Source: UBA1361 sp035647455
GTDB lineage: Bacteria; Bacillota_I; Bacilli_A; RFN20; CAG-826
DNA length: 23,560 bases
Assembly: GCA_035647455.1 (NCBI GenBank)
Contig: DASRNI010000017.1
Coordinates: forward strand, 1 to 23,560
Reading direction: 5' to 3'
Positions 8,453-15,905 of the stretch are shown here, one piece after another; within the stretch, counting starts at the first letter, position 1; each line of letters begins with the position of its first letter. Position numbers and translations under genes: made by a program. The notes beneath the pieces were generated by a model. It was not told the DNA's origin, did not search any database, and worked only from the letters and a program-made list of their open reading frames with translations.

Positions 8453-8892
8453 TGAAGTTTTACGGGACATACAGCCATAACTTAGACAACAAAGGTCGCC
8501 TTGTCGTACCGGCTCGTTTTCGTGAAGCTCTCAAAGAAGAAGCAATACTTTATTTAATGCACGGTTTTGATGGCGCGTTAAGCGTTTACCCGAAAATCGC
8601 TTTTGAAAAAGAAGTCGCTTTTATTGAAAGTTTAAATTATCGTAACGCGGAAGCAAGAACGTACGCCCGGATTGTGCTTTCAAGCATTGAACCGCTCCCC
8701 GTTGATGCGGCTGGTCGCGTTACAATTCCGGCAAAGATTCTTAAAAAATATAATATCGGTGCCGCCGTGACTGTTATTGGTGTTGGCACACATTTAGAAA
8801 TCTGGGATGAAGCGCATTATGAACTTTATCAAGCAGAAAAACTACCAAGCTTTGAAAGCGTCGCAAGTAAGTTAGGAGAAAAAGATGAGTAA
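8452..8892 (+). CDS. mraZ: MraZ transcriptional regulator
   Basis: MraZ is the DNA-binding regulator of the division cluster and binds repeats ahead of its own gene. The 146 residues hold two SpoVT/AbrB-like half domains: NLDNKGRLVVPARFREAL (about 8-25) and VDAAGRVTIPAKILKKYN (about 83-100). The frame stays open to 8410, but the family starts with an M-F/K-x-G-x-Y pattern, and the ATG at 8452 gives MKFYGTYSHNLD. The upstream start would also overlap the -10 box. The G-rich repeat at 8433-8442 doubles as a ribosome site. The last eight bases overlap the start of rsmH, implying translational coupling. Confidence 0.95.
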   Translation: MKFYGTYSHNLDNKGRLVVPARFREALKEEAILYLMHGFDGALSVYPKIAFEKEVAFIESLNYRNAEARTYARIVLSSIEPLPVDAAGRVTIPAKILKKYNIGAAVTVIGVGTHLEIWDEAHYELYQAEKLPSFESVASKLGEKDE

Positions 8893-9817
8893 GCATGTTC
8901 CCGTCTTAATTAACGAAGTCTTAAGTCTTCTTGACTTCCAAGAAGATGATGTATTTGTTGACTTAACAATTGGCCGCGCTGGTCATAGCACGGAAGCACT
9001 TAAACTAATTAAAACTGGTTTTCTTTATGGCTTTGATCAAGACGAAACAGCAATCATTTATAGCGCAGCGAAACTGCAACTTGGCGGACAAAACTTTAAG
9101 CTTTTTCATAGTAACTTCGTTGAAGTGGAAAACAAGCTCGCCGAAATCGGGGTCACGAAGGTTGATAAAATCTTGCTTGACTTAGGTGTCAGTAGCCCGC
9201 AGTTTGACGAAGCAAACCGCGGCTTTAGTTACCGCTTTGATGGCCCACTTGATATGCGGATGGATCAAAATTCACTCGGCCTTACTGCACGTGACATCGT
9301 TAACAAATGGCCGCTTGCCGACTTAACGAAATTATTTTATAGCTACGCTGAGCATCCCGAAAGTCGCCGTGTTGCTGAAGGGATCGTTAGAGCGCGCGAA
9401 GAAAAGTATATTGCGTCAACGTTTCAACTTGTGGAAATTATTAAAAGTAGCTTAAGCCACCACGCATTACGCAAAAAAGGTCATCCGGCGAAACAGTTTT
9501 TTCAAGCACTACGGATTGCCGTTAATGATGAACTTAATAACTTAGAACGCGTCCTTGAAAGTGCGTTAAAACTACTCGCCCCAAATGGTCGACTTGCTGT
9601 GATAAGTTTTCATAGCTTAGAAGACCGGATCGTTAAAAATATCTTTAAAGAAAAGAGTACGAAAGCAAAAGGTCACCCGGCGATTCCTGATCGCGACTTA
9701 CCGGATGCTCCGTTTACATTAATTACTAGAAAAGTCGTCTTACCAACGGAAGACGAAGTACAAGCTAACCCGCGCAGTCAAAGCGCAAAACTACGGGTCA
9801 TTATGAGGAGGGAATAA
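8885..9817 (+). CDS. rsmH: 16S rRNA m4C1402 methyltransferase RsmH (MraW)
   Basis: RsmH performs the SAM-dependent N4-methylation of C1402 in the 16S rRNA decoding centre. The 310-residue length is normal. Motifs: HVPVLINEV at the start, the SAM-binding DLTIGRAGHS near 26-35 (usually DxTxGxGGHS, so one Gly is replaced), LDLGVSSPQFD near 99-109, and ISFHSLEDRIVK at 240-251. The ATG overlaps the mraZ end, with TTAGGAG ahead of it. It sits between mraZ and the ftsL position exactly as in most bacteria. Confidence 0.96.
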   Translation: MSKHVPVLINEVLSLLDFQEDDVFVDLTIGRAGHSTEALKLIKTGFLYGFDQDETAIIYSAAKLQLGGQNFKLFHSNFVEVENKLAEIGVTKVDKILLDLGVSSPQFDEANRGFSYRFDGPLDMRMDQNSLGLTARDIVNKWPLADLTKLFYSYAEHPESRRVAEGIVRAREEKYIASTFQLVEIIKSSLSHHALRKKGHPAKQFFQALRIAVNDELNNLERVLESALKLLAPNGRLAVISFHSLEDRIVKNIFKEKSTKAKGHPAIPDRDLPDAPFTLITRKVVLPTEDEVQANPRSQSAKLRVIMRRE

Positions 9818-9819
9818 TC

Positions 9820-10038
9820 ATGAAGGACAAATTAATTAAAACAAACCGCAAAAAGGCGTACTACAAAATGCGCAAAGTAGCATTCGTGATGAGCTTTTTA
9901 CTAATCGTTGGTACGAGCTTCGTCGTGCCATATCGCTATGTCGCCGAAGCGGTTAAAGCGATGAATACGGAAGAAACAAGTGAAGTTCATGAAAACGAAG
10001 TTGAACTTGAAGAAGGAAGTGAAAACTTCGAGAGCTAA
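9820..10038 (+). CDS. Small single-pass membrane protein in the ftsL position
   Basis: The protein has 72 residues. A basic N-terminus (KTNRKKAYYKMRK) precedes one hydrophobic segment at about 20-36, then about 35 mostly acidic residues. The positive-inside rule predicts a cytoplasmic N-terminus and an exterior tail. GAGGAGG lies just before the ATG, two bases after rsmH. By position it corresponds to FtsL, and the topology agrees, but it is shorter than usual FtsL proteins (about 100-120) and lacks the long leucine-zipper coiled coil that normally pairs with DivIC/FtsB. It may be a reduced FtsL or an unrelated division-site membrane protein. I assign no symbol. Confidence 0.8.
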   Translation: MKDKLIKTNRKKAYYKMRKVAFVMSFLLIVGTSFVVPYRYVAEAVKAMNTEETSEVHENEVELEEGSENFES

Positions 10039-10040
10039 CA

Positions 10041-10069
10041 TTATAACCGTTAGTCGTTGTAACTTTTTT
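10041..10069 (+). terminator. AT-rich hairpin plus T run between the ftsL position and ftsA
   Basis: TTATAAC (10041-10047) pairs with GTTGTAA (10056-10062) across an eight-base loop, followed by CTTTTTTG. The stem is weak, so at most partial termination is expected. Its 3' arm contains the -35 of the ftsA promoter. Confidence 0.35.
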
Positions 10070-10085
10070 GTAACTATTGTAAAAT
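10057..10085 (+). promoter_or_regulatory. Internal promoter of ftsAZ
   Basis: TTGTAA (10057-10062) and TAAAAT (10080-10085) are 17 bases apart, predicting a start near 10092. The leader is only about 18 bases and holds a poor ribosome site (AAAGAAAG). This would uncouple ftsAZ from the MraZ-controlled promoter. Confidence 0.6.
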
Positions 10086-10109
10086 AGTTAAAGAAAGTAG
10101 TTATAAACA

Positions 10110-11294
10110 ATGGAAAAAGCAATTAACACACTCGAAATATCTTCTAGTGCGGTGAAACTCGTTGTTGGCTTCGTAAATGACGGGACACCGTACGTTTTAT
10201 ATGCCAATAAAGTTGTGCTTGAAAATGCGCTGGAAGACTTTTTTGTCGCCGAAAACGAAAATATTATTAATGCGATTAAAACATTAATCAGCGATGCCGA
10301 ACAAATTTTAAATACGGAAATAACCGAAGTTATTTTAGCCCTCCCGGCCGCAGAACTTGGTGTTTTTAGTGCAAAACGAACAACAAATACACTGGCGAGT
10401 AAAATTGAGCAAACGGATATTAAAAATATTTTAACGTTAATGCGCAAAAGTAAAGTGCAGCCTGATCAAACGATTGTGAGCATTTTACCGCAGCTTTATA
10501 TTACGGAAAACGGTAAAGAATCAACGACGTTACCGTATAACGAAGTAAGTAATACACTTACGGTTAATGCTTATATTCATGTTTTACCAATTTGGATTTA
10601 TACAACATACATTGATATTGTCCAAAAAGCGGGGATTAAAGTCACCAAAGTTTATGTTGATAAACATGCTTTAACTGAACTTATTGATCATCCAAGTTAC
10701 GGCACCGCAAGTTACTTCCTTGTTGATATCGGGGCGAAAATGACGTCAATTAGTTACGTTTCGAACCATAACTTATTTTTTAACCGGTACATCGCGCTTG
10801 GTGGGCAAGATTTAACTGATCACTTGGCCCTTAAGTTTGGTCTAGAACGCTTTGAAGCCGAAGAGCTTAAAGTCAAGTACGGACTAGACACGAAAAATAT
10901 TAATGTCAATATTAGTCTTGCCGAAGGGGTAAGTAGTGATGGTCAACTTGTTGACGTTAACTTAGATAACTTATACTTCGAAACAAAACAATTTTTAACT
11001 GATCTCTTAAAAAGAGTGAATGACGAAATTGAAATTATGATTGAAACACAAAAAATTAGTAATGCGTATCAGCACCCGCTGATTTTTATCGGTGGTGGTG
11101 CTAGGCTTTATAAGCTTGAAGACTTGATCCGCGAAATAAAAAGTTTCCCGGCAAAATTTATATTTAAACAAACAGCCTTTGGGGCCCGCGACTTAACGTA
11201 TGCGGTGAACTTAGGCTTAATTAAAGCATATAGCAAATACATTAAAGACATAGGAGATGAGCGCAGCAGTTTTGGCGCGCTAACAAGGAGTTAA
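10110..11294 (+). CDS. ftsA: Cell division protein FtsA (divergent)
   Basis: FtsA is the actin-like ATPase that normally ties FtsZ to the membrane. The 394-residue product is shorter than typical FtsA (about 420-440). Actin-fold motifs are visible: phosphate-2 FLVDIGAKMTSIS (about 203-215), RYIALGGQDLTDHLA (about 225-239) and the adenosine motif PLIFIGGGARLYKLEDL (about 325-341). The phosphate-1 loop, normally DxGTS-like, reads LEISSSAVK, so both the Asp and the Gly differ. The C-terminus ends DERSSFGALTRS without the usual basic/aromatic amphipathic membrane helix. It lies one base ahead of ftsZ, and the FtsZ tail keeps an FtsA-binding peptide. The ATG lacks a strong ribosome site. Confidence 0.9.
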   Translation: MEKAINTLEISSSAVKLVVGFVNDGTPYVLYANKVVLENALEDFFVAENENIINAIKTLISDAEQILNTEITEVILALPAAELGVFSAKRTTNTLASKIEQTDIKNILTLMRKSKVQPDQTIVSILPQLYITENGKESTTLPYNEVSNTLTVNAYIHVLPIWIYTTYIDIVQKAGIKVTKVYVDKHALTELIDHPSYGTASYFLVDIGAKMTSISYVSNHNLFFNRYIALGGQDLTDHLALKFGLERFEAEELKVKYGLDTKNINVNISLAEGVSSDGQLVDVNLDNLYFETKQFLTDLLKRVNDEIEIMIETQKISNAYQHPLIFIGGGARLYKLEDLIREIKSFPAKFIFKQTAFGARDLTYAVNLGLIKAYSKYIKDIGDERSSFGALTRS

Positions 11295-11295
11295 C

Positions 11296-12387
11296 ATGAA
11301 CAATTTAGATAATTTTGAACCAGTCGCAAAGATCGTTGTCGTTGGTGTTGGTGGCGCGGGTAATAACGCGGTCAACCGGATGATTGATGAACAAATTGAT
11401 AGTGTTACTTTTTGGGTCGCGAATACAGATAAACAAGCGCTTTCGACAAGCAAAGCACGAAACCGCATCGTTCTTGGTGAAGATTTCACAAACGGCCTTG
11501 GTGCAGGTGGTGACCCGGCAGTTGGGAAACGCGCAGCAGAACATAGCGCAGAAGAGCTTGAAGAAATTGTTAAAGGGGCTAACTTAGTTTTTATCGCGGC
11601 CGGAATGGGTGGCGGAACCGGGACTGGTGCGGCACCTGTCGTCGCGGAGATTGCGAAGCAAGCCGGTGCCTTAACGATTGCGATTGTGACGCGTCCCTTT
11701 ACGTTTGAAGGTAAACAACGGATCGCGAATAGTGTTGAAGGATTAAACAATTTAAAAGGCATTGTTGATAGCATTATTGTTGTCAGTAACGATAAACTTT
11801 TAATGGTAAGTGGGAACTTACCGGTTGGTAAAGCGTTTGCGGAAAGCGATAAAGTGCTCGCGCAAAGTGTGAAAACAGTCGTTGACTTAATTTTAGTGCC
11901 GGCTGTCATTAATCTTGACTTTGCTGATGTTAAAAATACACTGCTTGATAGCGGAATCGCGCTCATTGGTTTCGGTCAAGGGAGCGGGAAAAATAAAGCA
12001 CGTGACGCGGCCCAAGCGGCAATTAATAGTCCGTTACTTGAAGCAAGTCTCCAAGGCGCACGGAAAGCAATTGTCAGTGTAACCTGCGGGACTAACGTTT
12101 CGCTTTACGAAGCGCAAGAAACAGTGAACTCCATTATTGAAACAAGTGGCAGTAATGTTGATGTGAAATTTGGTGTTGCCCTAAACGACTTACTTGAAGA
12201 TGATATTATTGTGAGTATCATTGCAAGCGACTTTGAAGAAGAGTACGACTTCACAAGGCCTGGCCCCACACAGCCACCAATTGCATTGCCGCAAGATTAC
12301 GTCGCGCCAGATCACGAAGAAGACGACGATATTATTGATATCTTCCCCGACTTTTTACGGGAACAAGAAGACGAATTTCCAAATTGA
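11296..12387 (+). CDS. ftsZ: Cell division protein FtsZ
   Basis: FtsZ is the tubulin-like GTPase that forms the division ring. The 363 residues contain the N-terminal GVGGAGNNAVNRM, the tubulin signature GGGTGTG at 105-111, and the synergy (T7) loop NLDFADVK at 206-213 with catalytic Asp208 and Asp211. A short acidic linker (about 315-345) leads to the conserved C-terminal peptide IFPDFLREQ, the docking site for FtsA and other partners. AAGGAG lies before the ATG, one base after the ftsA stop. The stop is TGA at 12385-12387 and lies within the -35 hexamer of the ileS promoter. No sepF, ylm genes or divIVA follow, unlike in Bacillus. Confidence 0.98.
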   Translation: MNNLDNFEPVAKIVVVGVGGAGNNAVNRMIDEQIDSVTFWVANTDKQALSTSKARNRIVLGEDFTNGLGAGGDPAVGKRAAEHSAEELEEIVKGANLVFIAAGMGGGTGTGAAPVVAEIAKQAGALTIAIVTRPFTFEGKQRIANSVEGLNNLKGIVDSIIVVSNDKLLMVSGNLPVGKAFAESDKVLAQSVKTVVDLILVPAVINLDFADVKNTLLDSGIALIGFGQGSGKNKARDAAQAAINSPLLEASLQGARKAIVSVTCGTNVSLYEAQETVNSIIETSGSNVDVKFGVALNDLLEDDIIVSIIASDFEEEYDFTRPGPTQPPIALPQDYVAPDHEEDDDIIDIFPDFLREQEDEFPN

Positions 12388-12413
12388 CATTTACATATAC
12401 ATAAATGTATAAT
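12384..12413 (+). promoter_or_regulatory. Consensus sigma-A promoter of ileS
   Basis: A perfect TTGACA (12384-12389) and a perfect TATAAT (12408-12413) are 18 bases apart. The -35 includes the ftsZ TGA stop. A perfect 7-bp inverted repeat, ACATTTA (12387-12393) and TAAATGT (12402-12408), spans the spacer and touches both hexamers. Transcription should begin near 12420, at the start of the T-box leader. Confidence 0.9.
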
Positions 12414-12419
12414 AAATAA

Positions 12420-12640
12420 GAAATCGCTGACGAAGACACGATTTTATCCGTTAAAGTGCTTACATAGCGACTAGTGACGGTGCAAGACTAGAGGCATAGG
12501 GTAAAGTTATCACTTCCGAGAGTAATAGTGAATTTAGTAGCTATTAACGACACGCTCCCGTTACGAGCAAATGAAGCGCTAGTTCGTCTAGAAGTAGGGT
12601 GGTACCGCGCAGTTGCGTCCCTACATGACGAGCTTTTTTA
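12420..12640 (+). promoter_or_regulatory. T-box riboswitch, tRNA-Ile specific, ileS leader
   Basis: The leader has a T-box, AGGGTGGTACCGCG, at 12596-12609. Stem I can be folded with base GAAG/CTTC (12432-12435 with 12513-12516), then TTATCC/GGGTAA (12444-12449 with 12499-12504), TGCTT/AGGCA, and CTAGT/ACTAG. AG-bulge AGCGA is at 12466-12470 and distal GGTGCAAG at 12479-12486. The specifier is ATC (Ile) at 12509-12511, followed by A. The S-turn bases seen in the Phe leader (AGTA/GAA) are not obvious here. Uncharged tRNA-Ile should relieve the terminator. Confidence 0.9.
12581..12639 (+). terminator. Regulated intrinsic terminator of the ileS T-box
   Basis: AGTTCGTC (12581-12588) pairs with GACGAGCT (12627-12634), and GTAGGG (12594-12599) with CCCTAC (12619-12624), followed by a T run to 12639. 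The T-box lies in the 5' arm and loop. Because no terminator separates ftsZ from ileS, it may also stop ftsAZ read-through. Confidence 0.9.
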
Positions 12641-12655
12641 TTAAGGAGAACACTT

Positions 12656-15367
12656 ATGAACTTAAAAGATACATTACTTATGCCCCGCACAACGTTTGAA
12701 ATGCGCGGCAATTTAAATCGGAAAGAACCAACGTTTCTTGCGTACTGGGAAAAGATTAATTTATATAGCTTAATGCTCAAAAAAAACAAAGGGAAAACAC
12801 CGTTTATTCTCCATGACGGGCCCCCGTACGCTAATGGCGACATCCATAGTGGCCATATGCTTAACCGCAACTTAAAAGATTTTGTGGTCCGGCTTAAAAA
12901 TATGCAAGGCTACGATACGCCGTTTATTTTAGGCTGGGATACGCACGGGCTCCCGATTGAAAACGAAGTTACGAAAAAAGGTGTGGACCGTAAGAAAATG
13001 CCAACGAGTGAATTCCGTGCGCTTTGTTATGACTATGCTTTAACGCAAGTTGAACGGCAAAAAGAACAAATTAAGCGTCTTGGCATTATTGGTGACTATG
13101 ATAACGCTTATTTAACTTTAACTAGTGACTTTGAAGCAACCGAACTTGAAGTTTTTAAAGCACTCGCCTTAAAAGGACTCATTTACCGCGGTAAAAAGCC
13201 GGTTCACTGGTCACCAAGTAGTGAAAGTGCACTTGCTGAAGCAGAAATTGAGTATGCAGATGTTGTAAGTCCAAGTGTTTACGTTCGTTTTAAAGTGACT
13301 AAAGGGACAAAAGAAGTTCCGGTTGGCAGTTACTTTGTGATTTGGACAACAACACCGTGGACACTTCCTGCTAACTTAGCAATTAGTGTGCATCCGCGCT
13401 TTACGTATGGGCTTTATAGTTCCCTATTTGGCGATCTCGTTATATTAACCGACTTAGCAGCAGAAGTTAGCAAAGCACTTGAAACAGCTTTAACACTTAA
13501 GCACGAAATAAAAGGACGCGACCTTGAAGGCATTGTGACAAAGAATCCGCTATTTGAGCGTGATAGTATCGTTATTTTAGGTGAACACGTCACAAGCGAG
13601 AGCGGGACTGGAAACGTCCATACGGCGCCTGGCCACGGGCTAGAAGACTTTGTTGTTGGCCAAAAGTACGGCTTAGAAACACTTTGTCCGGTTAATGAAC
13701 GCGGTGTCTTTACGCATGAAGCTTTTAAATACGAAGGACTCTTTTACTTAAAAGCTAATGACGTTATCTTAAACGACTTACGCGAAAACGGCGCTTTAAT
13801 TAAAGAAACAACCGTTAAGCATAGTTACCCGCATGACTGGCGGACGAATAAACCGCTGATTTTCCGAGCAACCCCGCAGTGGTTTATGTCGATTTCACCA
13901 ATTCGAGAAAAACTGCTTGAATCTGTTAAAGATGTAACGTGGTACCCGAAATGGGGCGAACAACGAATTACGAATATGATTAAAGACCGCGCTGACTGGT
14001 GTATTAGTCGCCAACGCGTTTGGGGTGTACCAATTCCGGTAATTTATGCCGAAGACGGGACGCCGCTCCTTGAAGAACTTATTTTTGATCATATTATCAA
14101 GCTTGTCCGTGAGCACGGGACGAATATTTGGTTTACGAAAGAAGCAAGTGAACTTTTACCGCCCGGCTACACATCAAAACATTCACCGAATGGTAAGTAC
14201 ACAAAAGAAACGGATATTATGGACGTTTGGTTTGATAGTGGCTCAAGCGCGCTTCATGTCCATGAAAAGCATAACTTGCGCTTTCCTAGCGACTTATTTT
14301 TAGAAGGTAACGACCAGTATCGTGGTTGGTTTAATAGTTCCTTAACTTTAAGCATTGCCGCGACAAGTGAAGCACCCTATAAAAACGTCTTAACGCACGG
14401 TTTTGTCGTTGATGAAAAAGGCGAAAAAATGAGTAAATCAAAAGGTAACGTCCTTGATCCGCAAAAGTTAGCAAATGAATACGGTGCTGATGTGTTACGG
14501 CTTTGGACTGCGACAGTTGATTACCAAAGTGATGCCCGGCTTAGTAAAGAGCTACTCAAACAAACGAGCGAAATGTATCGCAAGATTCGCAATACTTTCC
14601 GCTTTATGCTCGGGAACTTACCCGCGATTAGTACAAAAGAAGAGCTTACTAAACTTCAAGAAGCACCTTTAACATTTATTGATGAATTAATGCTTAATGA
14701 ACTTTATGCTTTAAGTAATGAAGTTGTTACGCTTTATAATAGTTTCAACTTTTTAAGTGCCGTTACAAAACTTACGAACTTTATGACAAACGACTTAAGT
14801 GCGTTTTATTTAGATATTACAAAAGATATTCTTTACTGTGAAAGCACTACGAGTCCGCGTCGTCAAGCGGTTGTACGGACACTTTACGAAGTAATCACGA
14901 CGCTGCTTCCGCTTTATGCACCGATACTAGCGTTTACAAGTGAAGAAATATATGAACATTTAAATGTGCCTAACAAACTACAAAGTGTCCACTTGCTCGA
15001 CTTCCCCCGTAAATTTGCAGTTAAGCAAGATAAACGGGAAATGTACAGTAATTTCCACATTTTGCGTGATGAAGTGCTCCGTTTACTCGAAGAAAAGCGG
15101 CAAAGCGGCGCAATTGGTAGTAGCCAAAAAGCTAATTTAACGCTCAAAAAAGATACGAGTCCATTAGGTGCAGAGCTAAGTCTTTTACCAACCGAAGAAT
15201 TAGCGCGTCTCTTTATCGTGAGCAACGTAACACTGAGCACAGAAACAAAAGTAAGTGTAAGCACAAGCTTGAAGTGTGAACGCTGCTGGAATTATAAAGA
15301 AGATACAAAGCTTGTTAATGAAGTACAGTTATGCACGCGCTGTTTGGAGGTTTTAAATGAAAAGTAA
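12656..15367 (+). CDS. ileS: Isoleucyl-tRNA synthetase
   Basis: IleRS is the class I synthetase that charges and proofreads tRNA-Ile. The 903-residue length is normal for the bacterial type. The HIGH signature reads HSGH at 64-67, within PPYANGDIHSGHMLN. The CP1 editing domain spans about 180-400 (WTTTPWTLPANLAI; GTGNVHTAPGHGLEDF). KMSKS is at 591-595, followed by the anticodon-binding helical domain and a C-terminal zinc finger with Cys874, Cys877, Cys893 and Cys896. AAGGAG lies seven bases before the ATG. Expression is under the Ile T-box leader. The last 11 bases overlap lspA. Confidence 0.97.
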   Translation: MNLKDTLLMPRTTFEMRGNLNRKEPTFLAYWEKINLYSLMLKKNKGKTPFILHDGPPYANGDIHSGHMLNRNLKDFVVRLKNMQGYDTPFILGWDTHGLPIENEVTKKGVDRKKMPTSEFRALCYDYALTQVERQKEQIKRLGIIGDYDNAYLTLTSDFEATELEVFKALALKGLIYRGKKPVHWSPSSESALAEAEIEYADVVSPSVYVRFKVTKGTKEVPVGSYFVIWTTTPWTLPANLAISVHPRFTYGLYSSLFGDLVILTDLAAEVSKALETALTLKHEIKGRDLEGIVTKNPLFERDSIVILGEHVTSESGTGNVHTAPGHGLEDFVVGQKYGLETLCPVNERGVFTHEAFKYEGLFYLKANDVILNDLRENGALIKETTVKHSYPHDWRTNKPLIFRATPQWFMSISPIREKLLESVKDVTWYPKWGEQRITNMIKDRADWCISRQRVWGVPIPVIYAEDGTPLLEELIFDHIIKLVREHGTNIWFTKEASELLPPGYTSKHSPNGKYTKETDIMDVWFDSGSSALHVHEKHNLRFPSDLFLEGNDQYRGWFNSSLTLSIAATSEAPYKNVLTHGFVVDEKGEKMSKSKGNVLDPQKLANEYGADVLRLWTATVDYQSDARLSKELLKQTSEMYRKIRNTFRFMLGNLPAISTKEELTKLQEAPLTFIDELMLNELYALSNEVVTLYNSFNFLSAVTKLTNFMTNDLSAFYLDITKDILYCESTTSPRRQAVVRTLYEVITTLLPLYAPILAFTSEEIYEHLNVPNKLQSVHLLDFPRKFAVKQDKREMYSNFHILRDEVLRLLEEKRQSGAIGSSQKANLTLKKDTSPLGAELSLLPTEELARLFIVSNVTLSTETKVSVSTSLKCERCWNYKEDTKLVNEVQLCTRCLEVLNEK

Positions 15368-15905
15368 AATCACCGCGTTTCTTAAAAAGGCTTTTCATAG
15401 TTATGTTTGGCTTGCTGGTCTTTTAATAGTGATTGATCAAATTACAAAGTACTTTGCGCTCACGAATAAATGGAATATTACAGTGATCCCAAATTTCTTT
15501 AGTTTAAACTATGTCCGGAATACCGGTGCAGCGTGGAGTATACTAAGCGGAAATATGACTCTTTTAGCCGTTATTAGTTTTATCGCAGGTGCGGCAATTA
15601 TTTTTTACCGCATTTATAAGCGCAAAGAATTTAACACGTACTTAAAAATTATGTTCGCTCTCCTTTTAGCGGGAACATGGGGCAACTTTATTGATCGCGC
15701 TTTTTATAAGTTACTCACCGGTGAAGCAGGAGTCGTTGACTTTTTTGAGTTTTACTTAGGACCGTGGCTTGGATACTTTCCAACCTTTAACGTTGCAGAC
15801 GCAGCAATTACGGTTAGTTTATTTGGCTTTATTGCCTTTTTAATCTATGACGAAATACGCATGAAGAAACTAGCAAAGGAAGAAACTAATGGCGACGAAG
15901 ATTAA
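15357..15905 (+). CDS. lspA: Lipoprotein signal peptidase (signal peptidase II)
   Basis: LspA is the integral-membrane aspartyl protease that removes signal peptides from diacylated prolipoproteins. The 182-residue length is normal. Four hydrophobic segments are visible (about 15-32, 66-84, 96-112 and 148-165). The two catalytic aspartates lie in GNFIDRA (Asp113) and FNVADAA (Asp148). It begins inside the end of ileS, with GGAGG at 15346-15350 before the ATG, and overlaps the next gene by 17 bases. This ileS-lspA-rluD order is common in Bacillota. A likely substrate in this window is the Cys18 lipoprotein at 216-899. Confidence 0.96.
   Translation: MKSKITAFLKKAFHSYVWLAGLLIVIDQITKYFALTNKWNITVIPNFFSLNYVRNTGAAWSILSGNMTLLAVISFIAGAAIIFYRIYKRKEFNTYLKIMFALLLAGTWGNFIDRAFYKLLTGEAGVVDFFEFYLGPWLGYFPTFNVADAAITVSLFGFIAFLIYDEIRMKKLAKEETNGDED

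Noticed and set aside
11280..11966. 228-codon minus-strand open frame opposite ftsZ
   Set aside because: It lies entirely against ftsZ apart from its last few bases; its composition (Ser, Thr, Ala, Pro runs) is the shadow of ftsZ codons, and it has no start signals.
12544..12870. 108-codon minus-strand open frame across the ileS leader and start
   Set aside because: It overlaps the Ile T-box and the ileS N-terminus and has no family resemblance.
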